A stretch of DNA of 7,325 bases. Origin: Clostridia bacterium (lineage in GTDB: Bacteria; Bacillota; Clostridia; Oscillospirales; CAG-272). The translations under genes were made by a program, and so were the position numbers. The stretch is from assembly GCA_017457465.1 (NCBI GenBank), contig JAFTHJ010000157.1, forward strand, positions 1 through 7,325, given 5' to 3'. Positions within the stretch are counted from its first letter, which is position 1. Each line of letters begins with the position of its first letter. The notes below the pieces were generated by a model. It was not told the origin of the DNA. It ran no database searches and saw only the letters and a program-made list of their open reading frames with translations. This document shows positions 1-6,660 of the stretch, piece by piece.

Positions 1-241
1 CCACACCGTCTGTGACATAATGGAAGATAAACTTGTCCTGTGTGGTGTGCCGTATCGTTCTCAAGGGATAGGACTGCTCCTTGCCGAAATTATAAAATTT
101 TATCGGCAGAGATGAGCGCTCCTCTCGATTCATAAGCATATCGTCAAAATAGCGTTGCTCCTCCGAGGGCTTTTTTATAACATTTTCAAAAAACTCGCTT
201 CCGCCCCCGGGAAGGTCTCTTTTATACTGTATTTTACTCAT
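1..241 (-). CDS. AraC-family transcriptional regulator, N-terminal part (partial)
   Basis: This is an open frame of 80 codons from an ATG at 239-241 that continues past the left edge without a stop. An AGGGAG-type ribosome site lies 5 nt upstream of the ATG, and a near-consensus promoter lies about 35 nt further up. The visible protein begins MSKIQYKRDLPGGG. Near residue 72 it has the stretch FIFHYVTDGV, which resembles the first strands of the cupin-like sensor domain of AraC-type regulators (a pattern of the form F-x-H-Y-V-x-x-G). The C-terminal double helix-turn-helix would lie outside the window, so DNA binding cannot be confirmed. Divergence from lacZ is the usual arrangement for a sugar-sensing AraC activator or repressor of that gene. 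The family call rests on the short N-terminal pattern and context; another cupin-containing regulator is possible. Confidence 0.72.
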   Translation of the reverse strand, partial: MSKIQYKRDLPGGGSEFFENVIKKPSEEQRYFDDMLMNREERSSLPIKFYNFGKEQSYPLRTIRHTTQDKFIFHYVTDGV

Positions 242-275
242 AAAAGCTCCCTTAACACTTGATTTATCTCAATTA

Positions 276-304
276 ATTGTATCACACAAGTACTGAAGTG
301 TCAA
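276..304 (-). promoter_or_regulatory. Sigma-A-type promoter of the AraC-family gene
   Basis: Read on the minus strand, a perfect TTGACA (-35, 299-304) is followed by a 17-nt spacer and TACAAT (-10, 276-281). The -10 is preceded by TGA, an extended -10 (TGn). Transcription would begin near 269, giving a leader of about 28 nt with the ribosome site at its end. This is stronger by consensus than the opposing lacZ promoter, which fits a constitutively available regulator. The assignment is by consensus only. Confidence 0.8.
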
Positions 305-313
305 CGGAAAACA

Positions 314-331
314 CAAAAATCACGCAAAAAT
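314..331. promoter_or_regulatory. Candidate operator: direct repeat of CAAAAAT
   Basis: CAAAAAT occurs at 314-320 and again at 325-331, with starts 11 bp apart, about one helical turn. It sits between the two divergent promoters and about 40 bp upstream of the lacZ -35. The second copy is also the left part of the palindrome CAAAAATTTTG (325-335). AraC-family proteins commonly bind directly repeated half-sites on one DNA face upstream of the target promoter, so the position suits an activator site. The sequence is A-rich and could arise by chance, so the call is weak. Confidence 0.3.
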
Positions 332-370
332 TTTGGTGTCATTTTCTAATATATAGGTATCCTTTTACCA

Positions 371-399
371 TTGAATTTGTCGCCTGATAAGTTTACAAT
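371..399 (+). promoter_or_regulatory. Probable lacZ promoter
   Basis: TTGAAT (371-376) is separated by 17 nt from TACAAT (394-399). The predicted start near 406 leaves a leader of about 28 nt, with the GGAGG ribosome site at 422-426, 7 nt before the lacZ ATG. The -35 departs from TTGACA at two positions and there is no TGn extension. That would suit a promoter that needs an activator such as the divergent AraC-type protein. Confidence 0.65.
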
Positions 400-433
400 A
401 AAACCATAAAGTATATATATTGGAGGTAGCAAT

Positions 434-3400
434 ATGAACTTTGAATTCAAATACCACAAATCTCTCGAAACTCTCCATATGGGTTGTGAGAAGCCTCGCG
501 CGTATTTCATTCCGTACTCGGACGAGAAGAGCGCGTTCGAGGATAACAGAGCGTCAAGCACACGCTTTCTCTCGCTTTGCGGCGACTGGGATTTCAGACA
601 CTATCCCTCGGAGAATCACCTCGACGATTTTCTCGCCGATAGCTTCACAACAGACGGCTTCGATAAGCTGACCGTTCCGATGTGTTGGCAGTCAGAGACT
701 GACAGAGGATACGACACACCCAACTACACAAACACAAAATACCCCTTCCCCGTCAATCCCCCCCACGGTCCCGCAATAAACCCCTGCGGACTCTATGTAA
801 AAGATGTTTTCGTCGGTGACGAAATGCTCGGCGGAGAGGTATATATAAACTTCGAGGGCGTTGATTCCTGCTTCTATCTCTTTGTAAATAACACCTTTGC
901 GGGTTACAGTCAGGTCAGCCACTCCACCAGTGAGCTTAATATAACCTCCCTGCTCCGCAAGGGATATAATAACTTCAAGGTGCTCGTGTTCAAATGGTGC
1001 GACGGCTCATATCTTGAGGACCAGGATAAATTCCGCTTCTCGGGAATTTTCCGCGAGGTATATCTTCTCGCAAGAGACAAGGCGCACATCAAGGATATCT
1101 TCCTGAAGCCCACCCTCTCCGAGGATTACTCCGCGGCAAAGCTTTCGGTCGACCTTGAAGCCGACTTAAATATCGCGCTTGAATATAAGCTTCTCTCACC
1201 CGACGGCGCTACCGTGGCAGAGGGCAAGACCGATACCGATTCGGGAATATCCGTCGACCTTGCGGGTCCCGCGCTCTGGAGCGACGAAACTCCCGCGCTC
1301 TATACCCTCGTGCTGAAGTGCGGTGGAGAATATATCCTTCAGAAGGTCGGATTCAAGGATATAAAGATAAAGAACAGAGTTATCTATATCAACGGTAAAA
1401 AGGTCAAGGCAAAGGGCGCAAACCGCCACGACAGCCACCCCTATCTCGGCTATGCCACCTCTATGGAGCACATGCTTGAGGACCTCTATATAATGAAGCG
1501 ACACAACATAAATATGGTCAGAACCAGCCATTATCCCAACGACCCCCGCTTCCCCGCGCTCTGTGACCGTCTCGGCTTCTATATGTGCGACGAGACAGAC
1601 CTTGAAACTCACGGAATGGGAACTGTCGGATTCTGGGATATGCTTACCGACAGCGAGGAGTGGGAGGAATCCTATCTCGACAGATGCGCACGTATGTTCG
1701 AGCGCGACAAGAATCACGTCTGCGTTATAATGTGGTCGCTCGGAAACGAGTCGGGTATGGGCGTAAATCAGGAAAAGATGTACGACTATCTCCACTCGCG
1801 TATGCCCGATTGCATAGTCCATTGCGAGGACGCGTCAAGAAGATGGGCAGAGCATACCTTCCAGAACAGAACCAACGAGCCTCACAGATTTCTCCGTGAC
1901 TACCATAAGTGCAGTGATATATATTCCTTTATGTACTGGAACACCACTGACTGTGTTGAGCTGATACTTAAAAATAAAAAAGCCGATATGCCCCTTTTCC
2001 TCTGCGAATACAGCCACGCTATGGGTAACGGCCCGGGCGACCTTAAGGAATACTGGGATACCATATACTCCGACGATAAGTTCTTCGGCGGCTGCGTATG
2101 GGAGTTTACCGACCATTCGGTGGCTATCGGCGACGATAAATACGCAAATCCCCACTTCACCTACGGCGGTGACTTCGGCGATTATCCCAACGACTCAAAC
2201 TTCTGTGTTGACGGTCTCGTTTACCCCGACCGCCGTCCTCATACGGGACTCCTTGAATACAAGCAAGTGATAAAGCCCTTCAGAATAACAGAGTGCGACT
2301 TTGAGGCGGGATATTTCAAGCTTCGCAATCTCCGATATTTCACCTCTTTGTCCGACCTTTCGCTCGTATGGACATTCGAACAGAACGGAAAGACCGTCAA
2401 ATACGGCTCTGTCCAGACACTTAACGTAAGACCTCAAACCACCGCAAAATATAAGCTCGACCTTGAGGGCGTTGATCTCACACGCGGCGGCTATCTCAAT
2501 ATTTCACTCCGCTCTAATATCCCCACAGAGTGGGCAGAGGCGGGATATGAGATAGGCTTTGAGCAGATAGCTCTTGCCGATAAGAACGAAAAGCAGGATA
2601 TTATCGAGCTTACCCCCGCGCTTCCTATGAGTGTCAGCGAGAGCGCCGAGGCTATAAAGGTCACTACCCCCACAGACAGCTACACCTTCTGCCGTGACTG
2701 CGGACTGCTTATGTCCTTCGTATCCTCGGGCAAGGAAATGCTCACATCTCCCGTAAAGCCTATCGTATGGCGCGCCCCCACAGATAACGACAGACGCGTT
2801 AAGAACGACTGGTATAACGCGGGATATAACGCATACGATGTAAACTGCTCATCTATCAAGGTGACGGATACAACCGATAAGGCGGTTATCATTGAAGCCG
2901 AGTACACTATGTCCTCGCGCTCCTATCGCCCCTTCCTTTCCCTCACCGTCAAGTATACCATACTCGCAAAGGGCGGTATCGTATTTGATGTTCACGCGAA
3001 CAGAGGTGATGTCCGTTTCTTCAACGAGGCAGTATATCTGCCCCGCTTCGGCTTCCAGTTCAAGATGCCCGAGGGAACAGAGGCGCTCGAATACTTCGGC
3101 AGAGGCCCCGTCGAAAGCTATCAGGACAAGAGGTGGGCATCAAAGCAAGGACGCTATACCTGCAAGGTAAGCGACCATTTCGAGCATTATGTCCGTCCGC
3201 AGGAGAATATGGCGCATACCGACACCAAATGGGTTGCCGTCACGGGACTCGGCGGACACGGAATCGTGGCACTCGCAAACGACACAATGAGCTTCAACTG
3301 CTCACACTTCACCCCGGGAATGCTCACCACGACCTCGCACGACTATAAGCTCAAGCCGCTTAAGGAAACTGTAGTAAACATCGACTACAAGCAGAGCGGA

Positions 3401-3544
3401 ATAGGCTCGAACTCCTGCGGTCCCGTACTCAACCATAAGTACAGACTCAAAGAACGCGAGTTCGACTTCACCTTCCGTCTCCTTGGCGCGAATATCAACG
3501 ATATCAACCCGTTTGAGGAAGCGAATAAGGTTATAATCAAATAA
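434..3544 (+). CDS. lacZ: Beta-galactosidase, GH2 family (LacZ type)
   Basis: This gene encodes a complete 1036-residue protein, close to the 1024 of E. coli LacZ. The family hydrolyses terminal beta-galactosides such as lactose by a retaining mechanism; the absence of a signal peptide places it in the cytoplasm. Domains in order are an N-terminal jelly-roll (about 45-215, with GSYLEDQDKFRFSG near 191-204), an Ig-like domain, the TIM barrel (about 315-610), a second Ig-like domain, and the C-terminal small-chain domain (about 760-1030, with WRAPTDNDRR at 779 and YFGRGPVESYQD at 887). The acid/base Glu439 lies in WSLGNESG, the nucleophile Glu525 in LCEYSHAMGN, and metal-site Glu391 and His393 in ETHGM. 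The substrate-site motifs RHDSHP (331) and SHYPNDP (365) and the motif GGDFGDYPND (578) are all present. The start is set by GGAGG 7 nt upstream. It is a single-gene unit, divergent from the regulator. Substrate preference within beta-galactosides cannot be read from sequence. Confidence 0.97.
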   Translation: MNFEFKYHKSLETLHMGCEKPRAYFIPYSDEKSAFEDNRASSTRFLSLCGDWDFRHYPSENHLDDFLADSFTTDGFDKLTVPMCWQSETDRGYDTPNYTNTKYPFPVNPPHGPAINPCGLYVKDVFVGDEMLGGEVYINFEGVDSCFYLFVNNTFAGYSQVSHSTSELNITSLLRKGYNNFKVLVFKWCDGSYLEDQDKFRFSGIFREVYLLARDKAHIKDIFLKPTLSEDYSAAKLSVDLEADLNIALEYKLLSPDGATVAEGKTDTDSGISVDLAGPALWSDETPALYTLVLKCGGEYILQKVGFKDIKIKNRVIYINGKKVKAKGANRHDSHPYLGYATSMEHMLEDLYIMKRHNINMVRTSHYPNDPRFPALCDRLGFYMCDETDLETHGMGTVGFWDMLTDSEEWEESYLDRCARMFERDKNHVCVIMWSLGNESGMGVNQEKMYDYLHSRMPDCIVHCEDASRRWAEHTFQNRTNEPHRFLRDYHKCSDIYSFMYWNTTDCVELILKNKKADMPLFLCEYSHAMGNGPGDLKEYWDTIYSDDKFFGGCVWEFTDHSVAIGDDKYANPHFTYGGDFGDYPNDSNFCVDGLVYPDRRPHTGLLEYKQVIKPFRITECDFEAGYFKLRNLRYFTSLSDLSLVWTFEQNGKTVKYGSVQTLNVRPQTTAKYKLDLEGVDLTRGGYLNISLRSNIPTEWAEAGYEIGFEQIALADKNEKQDIIELTPALPMSVSESAEAIKVTTPTDSYTFCRDCGLLMSFVSSGKEMLTSPVKPIVWRAPTDNDRRVKNDWYNAGYNAYDVNCSSIKVTDTTDKAVIIEAEYTMSSRSYRPFLSLTVKYTILAKGGIVFDVHANRGDVRFFNEAVYLPRFGFQFKMPEGTEALEYFGRGPVESYQDKRWASKQGRYTCKVSDHFEHYVRPQENMAHTDTKWVAVTGLGGHGIVALANDTMSFNCSHFTPGMLTTTSHDYKLKPLKETVVNIDYKQSGIGSNSCGPVLNHKYRLKEREFDFTFRLLGANINDINPFEEANKVIIK

Positions 3545-3557
3545 CAAATTAAAGCAC

Positions 3558-3587
3558 GAACCCCCGTGGCATTTGCCACGGGGGTTC
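3558..3587. terminator. Bidirectional hairpin terminator between convergent genes
   Basis: A perfect 13-bp stem, GAACCCCCGTGGC pairing with GCCACGGGGGTTC, closes a 4-nt ATTT loop. It lies 13 nt after the lacZ stop and 12 nt after the stop of the convergent lipoprotein gene. The stem is very GC-rich. The tail is only moderately T-rich on either strand (TTCTGTAAGCTT on plus; GTGCTTTAATTTG on minus), so it is not a textbook U-tract. Its position and strength make it the shared terminator of both genes. Confidence 0.85.
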
Positions 3588-3599
3588 TGTAAGCTTATG

Positions 3600-5138
3600 T
3601 TATTGGTATTTCTCCATAAGTGCATTGAGCTTATTGTTGACCTCTCCTTTGCTTATTGAGGTAGGCAGTCTGTCGCTCATTTTTAGCTTTATATTGTTTG
3701 AGATTCCTATACCGTGAATAGAATCTATCTCAAATCTGACCGTACTCGCAATCTCATCGTGGTGACCAAAGATAACGTCAAGCATTTCGAGAGAATCGTT
3801 ATCACGTATCGTTCTCGTCTGAACGACTACGTCATAGTATTCGCTCTTGACAAGCTTATGAGAATAAGCCGCGAGATTTTCAAGAATAGTACAGGTGCGT
3901 TCAAGCGAATAGTCTGGAGTAGTTGACGGTATTCCGCAGGAGGCAGCTCCCATATATGCGTAGCTTACGTACTGCTCCTGTGTCTTGTTATACTTGGGCA
4001 TAGGAAGTATTCCGTAATTAAAGGTTGCCGAGCGTACCATCTGAATATCTCCAATCATTCCCGCCATAAATGCAGACTTGCCGTCAAGGAATACTTTCTG
4101 AAAGCTCCAATTTTCATCGGTTGAAGCATTTGGAAAGTTGTTCTTTCCGGAATCCGTGTTGTACTCCGCAATAACGTAGTTGACTCCCTCCTCACCATTG
4201 GAAAGCAAGAAGTTGTTCATTATAGCGTTGTATATGTTGGTAAACGTGTTATCATCGTCATACATTTTTACGCTTCCGTTTCTATCCTGCTCAATAAGCG
4301 CAAAATTACTTGCGGAGAACATCGCAACCATCCATTCCTTTTGGGAGGACAGACCGTATATCTCATCGGAGCCTTCCTTCGCAGTTTCGGAAATAATATT
4401 TTTCAGAGCGTCTATAGTCCACTCGCCCTTTCTTACAAGCTCGTAAGGGTACGGCTGACCTTTATCGAGAAGAATCTCATTGTTAAACGCCATAGCCCAA
4501 ACCGAATCATAATATCCCAATTGAAGATCTCCGAGCAATTCAAATCCTTTTCCGTTGATTTCAAGACTTTCCATCGCATCGGTAAACCACCAAGGCTTGG
4601 ATAGGTTGAGATATTCGTCATAAACGTCAACACTGTGGTAAGCTCCGCTTTGAATAGCGGTTGCCTGACAATGTACCTCATTATATACGACGTCGTATAT
4701 GAAATCTCCGCCGCTATTAATCTTCTGCACTTCAGTGATTATATCGTTATAAGGCATACGCTCCTCAATTACATTTATACCGAGCTTATCCTTAATGCAG
4801 CTGTTTCTCAGAAACATAGCCTGATTAACACTGTCTTCTGTAACAGTGGGAACTATCGTGGTACAAGCATAAGCCGAGATGTTATTGAGAATCTTAAAGA
4901 CATATCCGTTATAATTCCCCACAGGCACATCCTCGTAGAGGTCTGTCGGATTGGGCTTCTGATTTCCTCCACCCGTTGTTGCAGCTGTTGTTGCAGCCGT
5001 TGTCGACTCTGTCGTTGAGGTCGTCGTGGAAACGGTCGTCTCGTTTTCGTTTTCGTTGTCTCCATCGCAAGACATCAACGAAAAGATACTTGAAAATACG
5101 ATAAGAAACGCCAACATTAAAACTGTAAATTTCTTCAT
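3600..5138 (-). CDS. Extracellular solute-binding lipoprotein (ABC sugar-transport type)
   Basis: This 512-residue lipoprotein has a type II signal peptide: basic MKK, a hydrophobic stretch over residues 4-22, and lipobox LMSC with the lipidated Cys24. An acidic and Thr-rich linker follows (about 25-66, including NENENE and runs such as TTAATTAATT), then the binding domain from about residue 77. The domain has features of large sugar-binding proteins of Clostridia: GYVFKILNN (78), KPWWFTDAM (181), LVRKGEWTIDAL (234), the glycan-site-like FMAGMIGD (357) and YGILPMPKYNKTQEQYVSY (375). The role would be to capture an oligosaccharide outside the membrane and deliver it to an ABC permease. No permease or ATPase gene lies within the window, so the ligand and partners are unknown. 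The ATG at 5136-5138 is chosen over an in-frame TTG at 5171 because GGAGG sits 8 nt before it and the signal peptide then starts at residue 1. It converges on lacZ. Confidence 0.85.
   Translation of the reverse strand: MKKFTVLMLAFLIVFSSIFSLMSCDGDNENENETTVSTTTSTTESTTAATTAATTGGGNQKPNPTDLYEDVPVGNYNGYVFKILNNISAYACTTIVPTVTEDSVNQAMFLRNSCIKDKLGINVIEERMPYNDIITEVQKINSGGDFIYDVVYNEVHCQATAIQSGAYHSVDVYDEYLNLSKPWWFTDAMESLEINGKGFELLGDLQLGYYDSVWAMAFNNEILLDKGQPYPYELVRKGEWTIDALKNIISETAKEGSDEIYGLSSQKEWMVAMFSASNFALIEQDRNGSVKMYDDDNTFTNIYNAIMNNFLLSNGEEGVNYVIAEYNTDSGKNNFPNASTDENWSFQKVFLDGKSAFMAGMIGDIQMVRSATFNYGILPMPKYNKTQEQYVSYAYMGAASCGIPSTTPDYSLERTCTILENLAAYSHKLVKSEYYDVVVQTRTIRDNDSLEMLDVIFGHHDEIASTVRFEIDSIHGIGISNNIKLKMSDRLPTSISKGEVNNKLNALMEKYQ
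4975..4998. repeat. 12-bp tandem repeat (2 copies) in the lipoprotein linker
   Basis: GTTGTTGCAGCT (4975-4986) is followed directly by GTTGTTGCAGCC (4987-4998), differing only at the last base. On the coding (minus) strand they encode the Ala-Ala-Thr-Thr units of the linker after the lipid anchor. A 6-bp periodicity (GTTTTC units around 5042-5057) encodes the neighbouring Asn-Glu repeats. The tract could vary in copy number by slippage without breaking the frame, since both units are multiples of three. Confidence 0.75.
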
Positions 5139-5146
5139 TTTTCTTA

Positions 5147-5151
5147 CCTCC
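5147..5151 (-). promoter_or_regulatory. Ribosome binding site deciding the lipoprotein start
   Basis: GGAGG on the minus strand lies 8 nt before the ATG at 5136-5138. The in-frame TTG at 5169-5171 has no such site, and its 11 extra residues would sit in front of the signal peptide. This supports the shorter protein. Confidence 0.88.
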
Positions 5152-5210
5152 AAAGCAAAATGTGCAAGCAAAGAGACGAGAGTTATATTATCGGTGTCTG
5201 TTCTATCTAC

Positions 5211-5239
5211 ATTGTACCATATTCCCTAGATACTGTCAA
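5211..5239 (-). promoter_or_regulatory. Promoter of the solute-binding lipoprotein gene
   Basis: On the minus strand a perfect TTGACA (5234-5239) is followed by a 17-nt spacer and TACAAT (5211-5216), with TGG directly before the -10 (an extended -10). Transcription would begin near 5204, leaving a leader of about 66 nt. The gene therefore has its own strong promoter despite sharing a strand with the two upstream genes. A 10-bp palindrome, GAATATATTC, lies at 5243-5252 just upstream of the -35. Confidence 0.82.
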
Positions 5240-5279
5240 TACGAATATATTCCTCAAATAGTTCTCCTTGAAAACCCAC

Positions 5280-6659
5280 TTACATTTTCTTCAATACAGG
5301 TATCAACTCCGAGCATTCTTCGCTTGTATGTTGAGTGGGCAAACCGCTCTGGACATCAAAGAAATACTGATAGCTGAAAAACGCCGCGCCACCGCACTTA
5401 TCCATTGTCTGTATATATTCGAGTGAGCGCCGCAGAATATCGCGGTTCTCTATCCACTCGCGCGAACCGCTCCCAGCCCAAGCATCCACCTCACCTGAAT
5501 ATCCGCCGTACGCCTTACCGAGAGTCATTCCGACAATAAGGCTGATACTATCTGTCTTTATCATATCCGAAAACTCCTCGCAGACCTTATCAAACGGGCG
5601 GCTCTCGTGTTCAAACCCAAAATACACCTGTGTGCAGAGATAGTCGATGTATCCCTCGTTGGCGCACCACTTGGCAACATCGGCGTAAAGCTCGTTGTAA
5701 TTCCTATCGTTATTCCCACCGGGGCTTACCCCAAACAGCACCGTGTGATTTCTGTTTTTGACCGTAGCGTATATATCCCTCACAAGCGTGTTTATCTGCT
5801 CACGCCTGAAATCGGCAAGTGAGAGTATTCCCCCGCCGCCAACATACGCCGAATAGGCTTCCGCATCAAAGCTCTCGGCGGTCGTCGGATAAAAATAATC
5901 GTCTATATGTATTCCGTCAACCTCATATCTGTCAAGTATCTCCCCAACGCCGTCACATATAAGCGACCTCACCTCACCATAAGCGGGGTTGAGATAGCAA
6001 ACGCCGCCCACCGCCACCGTATACCGCCCATTCTCCTCGGCATACCACCGTCTCACGGCATACTCCATAGGCACCGACGATATCTCTATCTCCGACATAC
6101 AGCGCAGAGGATTTATCCAAGCGTGGACAGAGAGTCCCGCCCCGTGAGCAAGTTCGAGAAAAACAGCAAACGCGTCATAATCCGCCTCTCTGCCGTATTC
6201 TCCCGTAAGATACTTCGAGGTTGGGTATAGCTCCGACGGATAAATACTGTCTCCGTTTGGGCGAAGCTGAATTATCACGGTATTCATTCCGAGCGATTTT
6301 ATATTCTCTACCACCTGCCCTACACGCGCGGTGTAATCAGCGATATCTCTCTGCCCGACACCGTCGGTGTATATCCGCGTCATATCAAATTGAGATAGCC
6401 ATACCGCCTTGGTCACACGGTAATTAAGCGCGGTATAATCCCCACGCTCACCCTCTGTGACACTCGTACGAGAGGATACGCCCTCGGTTTTGTTCTCATT
6501 TTCGCTCTCCTCTGCCTTATCACACCGAGCCGCCCCGACAAGCAGAGAAAAGATAATCAAAAGCGCCATAAAAACAGCTAAAGCCCGTCCTCCGATAGAT
6601 ATCACCTCCGCAAAAAGCCTTGTAGAATGATATGCGCCGTGGACGGGCTTTAGAACCAT
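5280..6659 (-). CDS. GHL10-family (DUF187/YngK-like) glycosyl hydrolase-like exported protein
   Basis: The frame encodes 459 residues: an N-terminal hydrophobic segment (about 27-43) ending at Cys46, a charged linker rich in Ser, Glu and Asn (about 47-75), and a GHL10 TIM-barrel domain from about 83 to 435. Family motifs in order are AVWLSQFDM (85), VIIQLRPNGDSIYPSELYP (128), HAWINP (179), VDGIHIDDYFYP (247), FGVSPGGN (309) and CTQVYFGFE (342). The adjacent Asp253 and Asp254 in the DDYFYP motif are likely active-site residues. Members are secreted or surface enzymes; E. coli DigH (YddW) of this family acts on peptide-free peptidoglycan strands, so a cell-wall or polysaccharide role is plausible but not shown. 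The ATG at 6657-6659 is one base after the preceding stop and has no ribosome site; translational coupling could supply initiation. A strong GGAGG at 6605-6609 leaves the true start open. The Cys46 site (AARC) is a poor lipobox because of Arg at -1. Confidence 0.87.
   Translation of the reverse strand: MVLKPVHGAYHSTRLFAEVISIGGRALAVFMALLIIFSLLVGAARCDKAEESENENKTEGVSSRTSVTEGERGDYTALNYRVTKAVWLSQFDMTRIYTDGVGQRDIADYTARVGQVVENIKSLGMNTVIIQLRPNGDSIYPSELYPTSKYLTGEYGREADYDAFAVFLELAHGAGLSVHAWINPLRCMSEIEISSVPMEYAVRRWYAEENGRYTVAVGGVCYLNPAYGEVRSLICDGVGEILDRYEVDGIHIDDYFYPTTAESFDAEAYSAYVGGGGILSLADFRREQINTLVRDIYATVKNRNHTVLFGVSPGGNNDRNYNELYADVAKWCANEGYIDYLCTQVYFGFEHESRPFDKVCEEFSDMIKTDSISLIVGMTLGKAYGGYSGEVDAWAGSGSREWIENRDILRRSLEYIQTMDKCGGAAFFSYQYFFDVQSGLPTQHTSEECSELIPVLKKM
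6578..6653. repeat. 13-bp perfect inverted repeat with 50-nt loop around the GHL10 start
   Basis: CTAAAGCCCGTCC (minus strand, 6653-6641) and GGACGGGCTTTAG (minus strand, 6590-6578) are perfect complements separated by 50 nt. Inside the loop a second pair, ATATCA with TGATAT, can form, placing the strong GGAGG in or next to a stem. The right arm is followed on the minus strand by CTGTTTTTATG, a short T-run. This could be an RNA structure that controls translation or transcription of the GHL10 gene, or a weak terminator of the phosphatase gene. The repeat itself is certain; its role is inferred. Confidence 0.6.
6605..6609 (-). promoter_or_regulatory. Strong Shine-Dalgarno sequence within the 5' part of the GHL10 frame
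   Basis: CGGAGGTGAT on the minus strand (6610-6601) matches the 16S tail over nine bases (GGAGGTGAT), better than any other site in the window. No ATG, GTG or TTG lies at the normal distance downstream in frame. The codon 8 nt after it is ATC (Ile22), and the next ATG is at 6567-6569 (Met31). It may drive a rare-codon start, aid coupling to the phosphatase gene, or be a regulated site held in the inverted-repeat structure. Confidence 0.5.
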
Positions 6660-6660
6660 A

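Noticed and set aside
299..313. Catabolite-repression (cre) box TGTCAACGGAAAACA
   Set aside because: It resembles the cre consensus around CG but has three mismatches at fixed positions, including the final CA being shifted by one base.
392..419. Alternative lacZ promoter TTTACA with TATATA
   Set aside because: The spacer is 14-16 nt, and transcription would start at about the ribosome site, leaving almost no leader. The TTGAAT/TACAAT pair with a 17-nt spacer fits better.
440..451. 12-bp palindrome TTTGAATTCAAA at the start of lacZ
   Set aside because: It overlaps codons 3-6, is AT-rich with no loop for a stable hairpin, and is plausible by chance. Nothing else supports an operator there.
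1196..1822. 208-codon open frame antisense to lacZ
   Set aside because: It lies wholly inside the well-supported lacZ barrel region, has no family motifs, and is the kind of shadow frame expected opposite a long coding sequence. The other long alternative frames inside lacZ were dropped for the same reason.
5139..5171. Upstream TTG start extending the lipoprotein by 11 residues
   Set aside because: It has no ribosome site and would place extra residues in front of a textbook lipoprotein signal, while GGAGG sits 8 nt before the ATG at 5136-5138.
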